Source: Mycolicibacterium lacusdiani (lineage in GTDB: Bacteria; Actinomycetota; Actinomycetes; Mycobacteriales; Mycobacteriaceae). Taken from it: a stretch of 64,000 nt of DNA. A program made the translations under genes and the position numbers. A model generated the notes under the pieces. That model was not told the DNA's origin, ran no database searches, and worked only from the letters and a program-made list of their open reading frames with translations. Where the stretch lies: assembly GCF_021916785.1 (NCBI RefSeq), contig NZ_JAKCFC010000010.1, positions 172,455 through 236,454 on the forward strand. Direction: 5' to 3'. Positions within the stretch are counted from its first letter, which is position 1, and every line of letters begins with the position of its first letter. Of the stretch, positions 1-9,721 are shown piece after piece.

Positions 1-1087
1 TGACGTTTTGCAGGTGCAACTCGATGTCGTTGCGGAACTCCGACTCCAGCGCCATCTCCTCGGTGGCCACCGCGACGCGGTTGCCACCCTCTGCCTTCGC
101 GGTCATCAACGCCTGATCGGCCCGGCGGAGCAGTTCCTTGGTGGTGTCGCGACCGGGAACGCCGAGCGCCACGCCGATGCTGACGGTGCGGGTGAGCATT
201 TCGCCGTCGATGGCGACGCGCTCGCGCAGTACGCCGAGCAGGTGTTCGGCGAGTTCCTCGGCTTCGGTCGCAGAGGTCGGCTCGGTCGGCACGACCACGA
301 ATTCGTCGCCGCCCAGGCGCGCGATGACGCTCGGGCGCTTGGTGCTCTGCTGGAGCCGGTCGGCGAGCACCCGGATGAACCAGTCGCCGGCCGTGTGTCC
401 GAGGTAGTCGTTGATGGTCTTGAGCCGGTCGAGGTCGAAGTACAACGTCGCGACGGGACCCGGGCTACCCGGCGCCAGCCTGGCCGCCAGGTGGTCGAGC
501 AGCGCGCGGCGGTTGCACAGGCCGGTCAGGTCATCGTGTTCGGCGCGGTGACGGAGCTGATCCTCGGCCTTCACCCGCGCCTGCACCTGCGCGAACAGCG
601 ACCCGATGGCCTCGAGGGCGTTGAGTTCCTCGGGTCGCCACTCGCGATCGCCGAACTTCACGAAGCCGAGCACGCCGGTGGTGAGGTCGCCGGACACCAG
701 CGGTGCTGCGGCCATCGACGTCTGGGGGACCGTGCGGGCCTCCTCGATGCGCCGCTGGTAGTCCTCGTTCTCGGGCCGGAACACCAGCGGCTTCTTGCCG
801 TGCTCCGATGCCGCGAACACGGGGTCGGCATCGGCGAAGTAGACGACGCCGAGCGGGTCGGGGTCGGGTACGTCCAGGCGCTCCGGCCACTCGGCTACCA
901 GCAGCGACGCCCGAATCGAATGGTCGTTGTAGCGCAGGAAGCTGACGTCGACGTCGAAGTACGCGACGAGCATGGCGAGCACCTTGCGGGCCGCCGGGAC
1001 GGAGGTGGCCGCATTCGACGCCATGAGATCGACGGCGACGTCGGTCACCAGCCGCTCAAGGCTTACGCGAGGCGTTCCTCCGGACAT
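1..1087 (-). CDS. GAF-GGDEF diguanylate cyclase-like protein, C-terminus outside the window
   Basis: The reading frame starts at ATG 1087 and runs off the left edge after 362 codons with no stop. Residues about 20-170 look like a GAF sensor domain. A GGDEF domain begins near residue 185 (DDLTGL) and has the intact active-site motif RLGGDEF, with GGDEF at residues 259-263, so cyclic-di-GMP synthesis is likely. The four residues at the usual inhibitory-site position are KRPS rather than RxxD, so product inhibition is not expected. Mycobacterial relatives often carry a following EAL domain, which would lie outside the window. The gene is monocistronic as far as can be seen. Domain identity is certain; the signal sensed is unknown. 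Confidence 0.9.
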   Translation of the reverse strand, partial: MSGGTPRVSLERLVTDVAVDLMASNAATSVPAARKVLAMLVAYFDVDVSFLRYNDHSIRASLLVAEWPERLDVPDPDPLGVVYFADADPVFAASEHGKKPLVFRPENEDYQRRIEEARTVPQTSMAAAPLVSGDLTTGVLGFVKFGDREWRPEELNALEAIGSLFAQVQARVKAEDQLRHRAEHDDLTGLCNRRALLDHLAARLAPGSPGPVATLYFDLDRLKTINDYLGHTAGDWFIRVLADRLQQSTKRPSVIARLGGDEFVVVPTEPTSATEAEELAEHLLGVLRERVAIDGEMLTRTVSIGVALGVPGRDTTKELLRRADQALMTAKAEGGNRVAVATEEMALESEFRNDIELHLQNV

Positions 1088-1579
1088 TGTGTAGACAGTA
1101 TCGCCGGTCGTGTGCGTTCACGCTGCGTACGCCCCGACCGACGCCAATCAGTCATCTCGGGCGCGGAACTTCGGTCTCGGCCAACTGCGGGCGCGTCGCT
1201 GAAGACGAGCGCTGCGCGAACGGCCGCGGGCGGACGGGACCCGTCACACCGGCGAGGTGCGCAATTCGGAGGACTCCGGTTCGACCACTCACCGCAACCT
1301 GCCGGCAACGTCGACCCCGCTGAGCGCGCGGTGCGGCGTGGTCGTCGAAGATCGGCGGGCGACAGGCATCCGGCTACCCGTCGCACCCGTCCTCGACGAG
1401 GCCTCCCGCACGGCCCCGTCGGCGGACATCTCGCGCACCTCGGCGGCCGCGCTACCCGCCGGCGCGCGTTGGCGAGCGACCCATGGCGGACGGCCAGGCC
1501 GCCTCGGCTCGGTCCGTCTACGGTGCGGTGATTGTGGCAATTCGGCCTGCCGTAGCGCTCGTCACGCCGTTGCGGGCGG
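1088..1579. other. Intergenic stretch without a convincing gene
   Basis: This GC-rich stretch lies between the GGDEF gene start and the end of the next minus-strand gene. Open frames exist on both strands, but their translations are rich in Arg, Pro and Ser and show no recognisable domain or good ribosome site. It presumably holds the promoter of the GGDEF gene. I see no RNA gene or strong hairpin. Confidence 0.5.
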
Positions 1580-2299
1580 TCACAATGCGATCGCCGGACG
1601 GGACGCGATCGCAGCGGTCTCCCGCAGGATCTTCGACAACTGTTCGGGCTCAGCATGATTGGCGAATGTCCGCCTGTCCCACCACATCATCTTCGTGCGG
1701 TAGCGGTCGTCGGGGTACGCCGCCGCGGGGATGGGGGCCACCACACCGCCCGACGATCCCCAGCGCTCCAGGATGTGAGGCGCGGAGGTCGCCATGCAGA
1801 ACTGGATGCCCATGAGTTCCAGTGCGTGAAATCCACTGCGCGCGAGAGCGGTGGACACCAGGCCCGCCCGGGTCCGATCATCGGTCGTCCACGCCGACTT
1901 CATCTCCAGGATGCCGAACGGCGCCCGGTCGTCGATCATCTTGCGCACCATGGGCAACCCCTCGTGGCCCGCCCACTCCACCACGGCGTGCGAGTCGTCG
2001 GCTCCCGTCAGCGGCCCCTTGGCACGAACGCCGCCCAGCATGACCCCGTCGTCGTCGACCAGTGCCCAGAACATCGCGGTGTCCGCCCCGTCGGCGATCG
2101 CCGCCACGTCGAGCGCCTTCTCGACGCCATGCTTGCGGTAGCTGCGCTCGGCGCAGCACAAGTATTCCGACCACAGCGCGGAGTCGAGTCCCGGGGTCGA
2201 TATGACCATCGTGGCCCTCGAGTCCCGGTCCCACCAGCTGATGTTCTCGGGCATGCGGAAGGCCGCGTAGTCGTGGAATTCGAAGCTGGGAACGCTCAT
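1580..2299 (-). CDS. Conserved hypothetical protein, 239 aa
   Basis: The frame of 239 codons starts at ATG 2299 and has amino-acid composition and third-position GC like true genes here. No signal peptide or membrane segment is visible. The body contains acidic and hydrophobic alternation (for example FGILEMKSAW and ELMGIQFCMA) that could fit a mixed alpha/beta fold such as a GNAT-type acyltransferase, but no acyl-CoA binding motif (Q/RxxGxG/A) is evident, so I assign no function. It stands alone, upstream of an inverted repeat at 2359-2381 that may be its operator, and is divergent from the HtdZ-like gene. Confidence 0.7.
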   Translation of the reverse strand: MSVPSFEFHDYAAFRMPENISWWDRDSRATMVISTPGLDSALWSEYLCCAERSYRKHGVEKALDVAAIADGADTAMFWALVDDDGVMLGGVRAKGPLTGADDSHAVVEWAGHEGLPMVRKMIDDRAPFGILEMKSAWTTDDRTRAGLVSTALARSGFHALELMGIQFCMATSAPHILERWGSSGGVVAPIPAAAYPDDRYRTKMMWWDRRTFANHAEPEQLSKILRETAAIASRPAIAL

Positions 2300-2662
2300 T
2301 CAATGCCCCATTCGTAGGGCAGCCGAGCGGCCTAGTACGGCGCCGCTGGCCGCCGTTCATTCGCATCGGATTAATGCGAATCGCGCAGTCAGTATCGGGC
2401 CGTACGAGCCAGGAAACCAGCCGTGAAATATGGTTACCCGCAGGTCACAAGCCTAAGCCGGGAAATTGTGCAGGCGCGTCAAAACTCTGCAATGACAATT
2501 TGGCTTATTAGTCCAGCGTACGAACCAGACCGGCAAAATTCGGCGCGAAATCCGACCAATTCCCCGGTTTTTCAGCAAATGGGAGATTGTGTTCAGATCG
2601 CGCAGCGACTACATCTATTACGGGCGGCGTACGGCGCCGCGATCACACCGAGAGGAGCAGGC
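2300..2662. other. Divergent intergenic region, relatively AT-rich
   Basis: The 363 bases between the hypothetical gene (minus) and the HtdZ-like gene (plus) are clearly richer in A and T than the surroundings, notably 2420-2640. This fits a double promoter region. An in-frame extension of the HtdZ ORF back to 2423 exists but does not look coding. Apart from the inverted repeat at 2359-2381 nothing specific was recognised. Confidence 0.5.
2359..2381. promoter_or_regulatory. Inverted repeat, possible operator
   Basis: Perfect 8-bp arms ATTCGCAT (2359-2366) and ATGCGAAT (2374-2381) are separated by 7 bases. The repeat lies 60 bases upstream of the hypothetical gene at 2299. Its size suits a dimeric regulator site. 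No regulator is adjacent, so the assignment is tentative. Confidence 0.35.
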
Positions 2663-3115
2663 GTGAAAGTCTTCAAGGATCTGAACGAGTTTGCAGCGGC
2701 CCAGGGCAGCCAACTCGGCCCCACCGAATGGATGGAGATCAGCCAGGACCGCGTCAACCTGTTCGCCGACGCCACGGACGACCACCAGTGGATCCACGTC
2801 GATCCGGAGAAGGCAGCCGACGGCCCGTTCGGAGGCACCATCGCCCACGGACTGCTGACGCTGTCACTGCTCCCGCACTTCTCTCACGACCTCTACCGCG
2901 TCGACGGCATCTCGCTGGCGGTGAACTACGGCTACAACAAGGTTCGCTTCATCACGCCGGTCAAGGTGGGGGCGAGGATCCGCGCCCGCGGCGAGGTGAC
3001 CGCGATCAACCAGCTCGAGAGCGCGGTCCAGGCGACCACCACGATCACCGTGGAGATCGAGGGCTCGGAGAAGCCGGCGGCGGTCGCAGAGTCGATCATC
3101 CGCTACATCGCCTGA
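2663..3115 (+). CDS. htdZ: MaoC-type (R)-specific enoyl-CoA hydratase, HtdZ (Rv0130)-like
   Basis: The protein of 150 aa starts at GTG 2663, chosen because GAGGAG lies 8 bases upstream and this gives the usual single-hotdog MaoC length; the longer open frame from 2423 adds a non-coding-looking leader. The hydratase-2 motif ATDDHQWIHVDP places the catalytic Asp at residue 40 and His at 45, the same numbers as in M. tuberculosis Rv0130, which it closely resembles throughout. It hydrates trans-2-enoyl-CoA to the (R)-3-hydroxyacyl-CoA. It is convergent with an acyl-CoA dehydrogenase 13 bp away, which recalls the Rv0130/Rv0131c (fadE1) arrangement. Confidence 0.9.
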   Translation: MKVFKDLNEFAAAQGSQLGPTEWMEISQDRVNLFADATDDHQWIHVDPEKAADGPFGGTIAHGLLTLSLLPHFSHDLYRVDGISLAVNYGYNKVRFITPVKVGARIRARGEVTAINQLESAVQATTTITVEIEGSEKPAAVAESIIRYIA

Positions 3116-3128
3116 CGCCGGCCGGGCA

Positions 3129-4346
<1,218 letters not shown>

Positions 4347-4444
4347 TCGTCGGACTCTCCTGCTCGAGGGATGCGGCGTGCGTGCCACGAATATCATATT
4401 TTATGTTTGACGCCGACGGCTGGACTGAGAGGGGTACGACGACC
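4347..4444. promoter_or_regulatory. Divergent promoter region between fadE and the fabG operon
   Basis: This 98-bp gap contains an AT-rich patch (4388-4407, with overlapping TATCAT, CATATT and TTTATG) unusual in this GC-rich window. It is the likely location of -10 elements for both divergent genes. GAGAGGGG at 4429-4436 is the ribosome site of the plus-strand operon. No clear operator palindrome was found. Confidence 0.4.
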
Positions 4445-5185
4445 ATGGGACTGCTTGACGGACGCACCGCGGTGGTGACCGGCGGCGCACAGGGGATCGG
4501 CTTCGCCATCGCCGAGCGCTACGTGGCAGAGGGCGCGCGCGTCGTCCTCGGCGACCTCGATCTCGATGCCACCGAGGCCGCGGTCGGCCGGTTGGGTGGT
4601 GCCGACGTGGCTCGCGCCGTGCGGTGCGACGTCACGAAGGCCGACGACGTCGAGGTGCTCGTCGCGGCGGCCGTCGCGGAGTTCGGTGCGCTGGACGTCA
4701 TGGTCAACAACGCCGGCATCACGCGCGACGCGACGATGCGGAAGATGACCGAGGACCAGTTCGATCAGGTGATCGCCGTGCACCTCAAGGGCAGCTGGAA
4801 CGGCACCCGCAAGGCCGCCGACGTCATGCGCGAGCAGAAGCACGGCGCGATCGTGAACATCTCCTCGATCTCGGGCAAGGTCGGGCTGATCGGGCAGACC
4901 AACTACTCGGCGGCCAAGGCCGGGATCGTCGGCCTGACCAAGGCCGCTGCCAAGGAGGTCGCCCACCTGGGGGTGCGGATCAACGCCATCCAGCCGGGGC
5001 TCATCCGCTCGGCGATGACCGAGGCCATGCCGCAACGCATCTGGGACGCGAAGCTGGCCGAGATCCCGATGGCGCGCGCAGGCGAGCCCAGCGAGGTGGC
5101 GTCGGTGGCGCTGTTCCTCGCCTCGGACCTGTCGTCGTACATGACCGGCACGGTGCTCGAAGTGACCGGGGGACGGCACATCTGA
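4445..5185 (+). CDS. FabG-like 3-oxoacyl-ACP/CoA reductase (SDR)
   Basis: The protein of 246 aa starts at ATG 4445 after GAGAGGGG. It has the classical SDR cofactor motif TGGAQGIG (residues 12-19), the NNAG motif, and Ser...Tyr...Lys of the catalytic triad in SSISGKVGLIGQTNYSAAK. FabG-type enzymes interconvert 3-oxoacyl and 3-hydroxyacyl thioesters with NAD(P)H; next to a thiolase and an acyl-CoA dehydrogenase it probably acts as a 3-hydroxyacyl-CoA dehydrogenase in beta-oxidation. Its TGA overlaps the ATG of the thiolase (TGATG), so the two are translationally coupled. It is the first gene of a four-gene operon. Confidence 0.92.
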   Translation: MGLLDGRTAVVTGGAQGIGFAIAERYVAEGARVVLGDLDLDATEAAVGRLGGADVARAVRCDVTKADDVEVLVAAAVAEFGALDVMVNNAGITRDATMRKMTEDQFDQVIAVHLKGSWNGTRKAADVMREQKHGAIVNISSISGKVGLIGQTNYSAAKAGIVGLTKAAAKEVAHLGVRINAIQPGLIRSAMTEAMPQRIWDAKLAEIPMARAGEPSEVASVALFLASDLSSYMTGTVLEVTGGRHI

Positions 5186-6402
5186 TGAACCGCGACGCCA
5201 TCATCTGTGAGCCCGTCCGCACGCCGATCGGCCGCTACGGTGGAATGTTCAAGAGCCTGACCGCGGTCGACCTCGGCGTCGCCGCACTGCGGGGGCTGCT
5301 CGAGCGCACCGGCATCGGACCGAACGACGTCGAGGACGTCATCCTGGGGCACTGCTATCCGAGCATGGAGGCCCCGGCGATCGGGCGCGTGGTCGCGCTG
5401 GACGCGGGCCTGCCTGCCACGGTGCCCGGCATGCAGCTCGACCGCCGGTGTGGCTCCGGCCTGCAGGCCGTCATCCAGGCCGCCATGCAGGTCGGCAGCG
5501 GCCAGAACGACCTCGTGGTGGCCGGGGGTGCCGAGTCCATGAGCAACGTGGTGTTCCACTCCACGGACATGCGTTGGGGTGGCGCGAGGGGAGGCGTACG
5601 GGTGCACGACGCACTGTCGCGCGGCCGCACGACCGCGGGCGGGCGGGACTACCCCGTCCCGGGCGGCATGTTGGAGACGGCCGAGAACCTGCGTCGTCAG
5701 TACGACATCCCGCGTGACGAGCAGGACGAGCTGGCCGTGCGATCGCACCAGCGTGCGGTGGCAGCGCAGCGCGACGGGTCGCTGGCCGAGCAGATCATCC
5801 CGGTCACGGTGTCGGGCCGCGACGTCGACACGGTGGTCGACACCGACGAGCATCCCCGCGCCGATACCTCGGTGGAAGCGCTGAGCAAGCTGAAACCCGT
5901 TCTCCTGAAGCAGGATCCGGAGGCCACCGTGACGGCTGGCAACTCCAGCGGTCAGAACGACGCGGCATCGATGTGCATCGTGACCACCGTCGACAAGGCG
6001 GCCGAACTGGGGTTGACGCCACTGGTGCGGCTGGTGTCCTGGGTCGTGGCGGGGGTGGCGCCCAACGTGATGGGCATCGGTCCCGTGCCCGCGACGGAGG
6101 TGGCGCTGCGCAAGGCAGGGCTCGACATCGCGGACATGGACCTCATCGAACTCAACGAAGCATTCGCCGCTCAGGCGCTGGCGGTGACGCGGGAGTGGAA
6201 GTTCGGGCCGCGCGACTTCGACCGCACCAACGTCGCCGGCTCGGGTATCTCGCTGGGCCACCCCGTCGGCGCCACCGGCGGCCGGATGCTGGCCACGCTC
6301 GCGCGCGAACTGCACCGCCGCGACGGTCGATACGGCCTGGAGACCATGTGCATCGGCGGCGGCCAGGGTCTGGCTGCCGTGTTCGAGAGGGTGGGCCCAT
6401 GA
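5185..6402 (+). CDS. Acetyl-CoA C-acetyltransferase (thiolase, FadA type)
   Basis: A 405-aa degradative-type thiolase starting at ATG 5185, overlapping the fabG stop by one base. The nucleophilic Cys is residue 89 in LDRRCGSGLQA, the His lies in SLGHPVGATGGRM, and the second Cys in MCIGGGQG; NEAFAAQ is also present. All catalytic residues are intact. It cleaves 3-oxoacyl-CoA with CoA to acetyl-CoA or propionyl-CoA and a shortened acyl-CoA. It overlaps the following fadE by ATGA. The operon order fabG-thiolase-fadE gives three of the four beta-oxidation steps; the nearby MaoC hydratase could supply the fourth. Confidence 0.95.
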   Translation: MNRDAIICEPVRTPIGRYGGMFKSLTAVDLGVAALRGLLERTGIGPNDVEDVILGHCYPSMEAPAIGRVVALDAGLPATVPGMQLDRRCGSGLQAVIQAAMQVGSGQNDLVVAGGAESMSNVVFHSTDMRWGGARGGVRVHDALSRGRTTAGGRDYPVPGGMLETAENLRRQYDIPRDEQDELAVRSHQRAVAAQRDGSLAEQIIPVTVSGRDVDTVVDTDEHPRADTSVEALSKLKPVLLKQDPEATVTAGNSSGQNDAASMCIVTTVDKAAELGLTPLVRLVSWVVAGVAPNVMGIGPVPATEVALRKAGLDIADMDLIELNEAFAAQALAVTREWKFGPRDFDRTNVAGSGISLGHPVGATGGRMLATLARELHRRDGRYGLETMCIGGGQGLAAVFERVGP

Positions 6403-7592
6403 CCAGGCTCGCGCAGACGGTCGGCCTGACCGACGTGCAGCGCGAGATCGTCTCGACGGTGCGCGATTTCGTCGACCGGGAGATCATCCCGAACGCCCAG
6501 GAACTCGAGCACTCCGACACCTACCCGCAGCAGATCGTCGACGCGATGCGCGAGATGGGGCTGTTCGGCCTGATGATCGACGAGGAGTACGGCGGACTGG
6601 GGGAGTCGCTGCTCACCTACGCGCTGTGCGTCGAGGAGCTGGCCCGCGGCTGGATGAGCGTGTCCGGCGTGATCAACACGCACTTCATCGTGGCGTACAT
6701 GATTCGCCAGCACGGTACCGACGAGCAGAAGCAGCGGTTCCTGCCGCGCATGGCCACTGGCGAAATCCGTGGAGCGTTCTCGATGTCGGAGCCCGAGCTG
6801 GGTTCCGACGTCGCAGCCATCCGTACCAGGGGCGTCCGCAGGCCCGAGGGTGGTTACGCGATCACCGGCCAGAAGATGTGGCTCACCAACGGTGGCAGCT
6901 CGAGTCTGATTGCGGCGTTGGTCAAGACGGACGAGGGCGCAGACAAGCCACACCGCAACCTGACGGCGTTCCTGATCGAGAAGCCGCCCGGTTTCGGCGA
7001 GGTGGCTGCCGGGCTGACTATTCCGGGCAAGCTCGACAAGCTCGGCTACAAGGGCATCGACACCACCGAGCTGATCTTCGACGGGTACGTCGCCTCCGAT
7101 GACGATGTGCTCGGCAACGCTCCTGGCCGTGGCTTCGCCCAGATGATGGACGGCGTGGAGGTGGGCCGGGTCAACGTGTCGGCCCGTGCTTGCGGGGTGG
7201 CGTTGCGGGCGTTCGAACTCGCGGTGCGATACGCCCAGCAGCGCAGCACCTTCGGCAAGCCGATTGCCGACCACCAGGCGATCGCGTTTCAGCTCGCCGA
7301 GATGGCGACCAAGGTCGAGGCGGCGCATTTGATGATGGTCAACGCCGCCAGGCTCAAGGACTCCGGTGAGCGCAACGACGTCGCGGCGGGCATGGCGAAG
7401 TACCTGGCCAGTGAATATTGCATCGAGGTCACCCAGCAGAGCTTCCGCATCCACGGCGGCTACGGCTACTCCAAGGAGTACGAGATCGAACGGCTGATGC
7501 GCGACGCGCCGTTCCTACTCATCGGCGAGGGCACCAGCGAGATCCAGAAGACCATCATCAGCAAGAACCTCCTCCATGAATACCGACTCTGA
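6399..7592 (+). CDS. Acyl-CoA dehydrogenase (FadE family)
   Basis: A 397-aa flavoprotein starting at ATG 6399, overlapping the thiolase stop by four bases. Signatures are FSMSEPELGSDVAAI in the middle domain, RSTFGKPIADHQA in the C-terminal helix region and GEGTSEIQKTI near the end with Glu at the catalytic-base position. HGGYGYSKEYEIERLMRDAP is typical of medium/short-chain or glutaryl-like members. It performs the FAD-dependent first oxidation of an acyl-CoA. Its 3' end overlaps the GntR regulator gene by 17 bp. The substrate is not predictable. Confidence 0.94.
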   Translation: MTRLAQTVGLTDVQREIVSTVRDFVDREIIPNAQELEHSDTYPQQIVDAMREMGLFGLMIDEEYGGLGESLLTYALCVEELARGWMSVSGVINTHFIVAYMIRQHGTDEQKQRFLPRMATGEIRGAFSMSEPELGSDVAAIRTRGVRRPEGGYAITGQKMWLTNGGSSSLIAALVKTDEGADKPHRNLTAFLIEKPPGFGEVAAGLTIPGKLDKLGYKGIDTTELIFDGYVASDDDVLGNAPGRGFAQMMDGVEVGRVNVSARACGVALRAFELAVRYAQQRSTFGKPIADHQAIAFQLAEMATKVEAAHLMMVNAARLKDSGERNDVAAGMAKYLASEYCIEVTQQSFRIHGGYGYSKEYEIERLMRDAPFLLIGEGTSEIQKTIISKNLLHEYRL

Positions 7593-8283
7593 GCCGGCCT
7601 TCGCGGCGCGGCCGCAACTCTCCGACGACGTCGCGCGCTACGTCCGTCGGCGAATCTTCAACGGCACCTTCGCTGCCGGGGTGTACCTGCGCCTCGATCA
7701 GCTGGCCGCCGAACTCGGCATCAGCGTCACCCCGGTGCGGGAGGCGCTACTGAACCTGCGGGCCGAGGGTCTGCTCGTCCAGCATCCGCGGCGCGGCTTC
7801 ATGGTGCTCGAGGTGACCGCGCGCGACATCGCCGACGTGGCGGGGGTGCAGGCGTTCATCGGTGGAGAGCTGGCCGCGCGGGCCGCGATCAACATCACCG
7901 ACGACCAGCTGGCGTCGCTCAAGGCCGTACAGGACGAACTCGAACGGGCCTACGAGACCGACGATCTCGAGCGGACGGTGCGGCTCAACCACGAGTTCCA
8001 CCGCACCATCAACGTCGCCGCCGGGTCGCCAAAGCTGACGCACGTGATGTCGACCATCACGAGATATGCGCCGGAGTCGGTGTTCCCGACGCTGGAGGGC
8101 TGGCCAACGCAGTCGATCAGGGACCATCGTCGGGTCATCGCCGCCTTCGAGCGCCGCGATGCCACCCGGGCCCGGACGGCGATGGCCGAACACTTCACCA
8201 TCGGCGTCGCGCCCTTGACCGAGCACCTGATCGAGCGCGGCGTGATCGCCGCGGCCCCACCCTCGGAAGCGGCGGGGTCGTAG
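7576..8283 (+). CDS. GntR-family transcriptional regulator, FCD (FadR) type
   Basis: A 235-aa regulator whose ATG 7576 lies inside the end of fadE, so it is co-translated with the operon it probably controls. Residues 15-75 form the winged helix (LDQLAAELGISVTPVREALLNLRAEGLL). The C-terminal half is an all-helical FCD domain; DDLERTVRLNHEFHRTIN and the late DHRRVIAAFERRDATRA contain the Asp/His residues that bind metal and carboxylate ligands in this family. The ligand is likely an acyl-CoA or organic acid from the pathway. Its operator was not identified; the palindrome just downstream at 8291 more likely belongs to the next operon. Confidence 0.92.
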   Translation: MNTDSEPAFAARPQLSDDVARYVRRRIFNGTFAAGVYLRLDQLAAELGISVTPVREALLNLRAEGLLVQHPRRGFMVLEVTARDIADVAGVQAFIGGELAARAAINITDDQLASLKAVQDELERAYETDDLERTVRLNHEFHRTINVAAGSPKLTHVMSTITRYAPESVFPTLEGWPTQSIRDHRRVIAAFERRDATRARTAMAEHFTIGVAPLTEHLIERGVIAAAPPSEAAGS

Positions 8284-8290
8284 GGCTCGC

Positions 8291-8328
8291 TTTCTGACAC
8301 TTGTCAGAAATCGTTGACGGGCGTCAGA
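8291..8328. promoter_or_regulatory. Tandem palindromic operator upstream of the monooxygenase operon
   Basis: The first palindrome TTTCTGACACTTGTCAGAAA (8291-8310) has perfect 9-bp arms around two bases. A second related palindrome, TGACG-GG-CGTCA (8315-8326), followed by GAA, has its centre exactly 20 bp further on, that is two helical turns. Such paired sites suit two TetR dimers on the same DNA face. They lie 40-80 bp upstream of the GTG of the flavin monooxygenase whose operon encodes a TetR protein. Confidence 0.7.
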
Positions 8329-8368
8329 AGGCGCTGATAGTGTCCGCCGCAGACCCCGAGGAGCGGCC

Positions 8369-9721
8369 GTGACCCCCACCCTTCCGCGCACCGCTGTCAT
8401 CGGCGCGGGCATCAGCGGTCTCACGGCAGGCAAGATGCTCAAGGACTACGGCGTGCCGTACACCACCTTCGAGACGTCGGACCGGATCGGCGGGAACTGG
8501 GCGTTCGGCAACCCGAACGGGCGCAGCAGCGCCTACCGATCGCTGCACATCGACACCTCCCGCCAGCGGTTGTGCTTTCGCGACTTCCCGATGCCCGACC
8601 ACTACCCGTCGTTCCCGCACCACACCGACGTCAAGGAGTACCTCGACGCGTACGCCGACACCTTCGGACTGCTGGAGAACATCGAGTTCGGCAAAGGCGT
8701 CGAGCACGCGGCGCATCGCGACGGCGGTGGGTGGGAGATCACCGACCAGGCAGGCAACCAGCGCGACTTCGACCTGCTGGTGGTCGCCAACGGCCACCAT
8801 TGGAATCCGCGGCTGCCCGACTTCCCGGGTACGTTCACGGGCACGGCGTTTCACTCGCACCACTACGTCGATCCGCATCAGCCGATGGAGCTGACCGGCA
8901 AGCGAATCCTCGTCGTGGGCCTCGGCAACAGCGCTGCGGACATCACCGTCGAACTGTCGTCGAGGGCACTGCAGAACGAGGTCACGCTGTCGACCCGGTC
9001 GAGTGCCTGGATCGTGCCCAAGTACATCGCGGGACGCCCGGGGGACACCCTGTGGCGCACCAGTCCGCACCTGCCGCTGTCGTGGCAGCGCAAGGCACTG
9101 CAGCTGGTGGCGCCCGCCATGGGCGTCGACCCGACGAAGTACGGACTGCCCGCCCCGAATCACAAGCTCTTCGAGGCACATCCGACCCAGTCGGTGGAAC
9201 TGCCGCTGCGGCTGGGCTCGGGTGACGTGACGCCCAAGCCGAACGCCGAGCGGCTCGACGGCGACACCGTGCACTTCGTCGACGGCACCGCAGGCCAGTT
9301 CGACGTCATCGTCTACGCGACCGGTTACGACATCACGTTCCCGTTCTTCGACGCCGAATTCCTCAGCGCCCCCGGCAATCGAATCCGGCTGTACAAGCGG
9401 ATGTTCGTGCCGGGTCTCGACGACGCCGTGTTCATCGGCTTCGCGCAGGCGATACCGACGCTGTTCCCCTTCGTCGAGTGTCAGTCGCGGTTGTTGGCCT
9501 CCTACGCCGTTGGTCGCTACGCGCTGCCGCCGGTGACGGAGATGGAACGCGTCATCGACGTCGACCAGCGGCTGTACACCGGGCACTGCACCGACTCGGC
9601 GCGACACACGCAGCAGGTGGATTTCTTCCACTACGAGCACGACATGCGCACGCGTGAGCTGCCCGCAGGTCTCAAACGGGCCGGAAGCCGTTCGCCTTGG
9701 GCGCGATTGGCGTCGGTATGA
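8369..9721 (+). CDS. Flavin-containing monooxygenase (FMO/Baeyer-Villiger class)
   Basis: A 450-aa protein starting at GTG 8369 with GAGGAG just upstream. The FAD Rossmann motif GAGISG is at residues 12-17, the FMO fingerprint FxGxxxHxxxY at 156-166, and the NADPH site GLGNSA at 184-189. These class-B enzymes use FAD, NADPH and O2 to oxygenate ketones or heteroatoms. The stop overlaps the TetR start (ATGA). Operon with a TetR and a hydrolase suggests ketone to ester conversion followed by ester hydrolysis, controlled by the TetR. The pairing of a flavin monooxygenase with a TetR is reminiscent of EthA/EthR, although that pair is divergent. Confidence 0.93.
   Translation: MTPTLPRTAVIGAGISGLTAGKMLKDYGVPYTTFETSDRIGGNWAFGNPNGRSSAYRSLHIDTSRQRLCFRDFPMPDHYPSFPHHTDVKEYLDAYADTFGLLENIEFGKGVEHAAHRDGGGWEITDQAGNQRDFDLLVVANGHHWNPRLPDFPGTFTGTAFHSHHYVDPHQPMELTGKRILVVGLGNSAADITVELSSRALQNEVTLSTRSSAWIVPKYIAGRPGDTLWRTSPHLPLSWQRKALQLVAPAMGVDPTKYGLPAPNHKLFEAHPTQSVELPLRLGSGDVTPKPNAERLDGDTVHFVDGTAGQFDVIVYATGYDITFPFFDAEFLSAPGNRIRLYKRMFVPGLDDAVFIGFAQAIPTLFPFVECQSRLLASYAVGRYALPPVTEMERVIDVDQRLYTGHCTDSARHTQQVDFFHYEHDMRTRELPAGLKRAGSRSPWARLASV

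Noticed and set aside
8..1531. 507-codon open frame on the plus strand over the GGDEF gene
   Set aside because: It is antisense to a perfect GAF-GGDEF reading frame; its Arg/His-rich translation has no domain.
1063..1656. 197-codon minus-strand frame in the 1088-1579 gap
   Set aside because: Arg/Pro/Ser-rich, no domain, overlaps two real genes.
2423..2662. N-terminal extension of the HtdZ-like protein
   Set aside because: The region is AT-rich, not coding-like, and a good ribosome site precedes GTG 2663.
4903..6315. 470-codon frame antisense to fabG and the thiolase
   Set aside because: The plus-strand genes have all catalytic motifs and coupled starts; the antisense frame is a GC-bias shadow.
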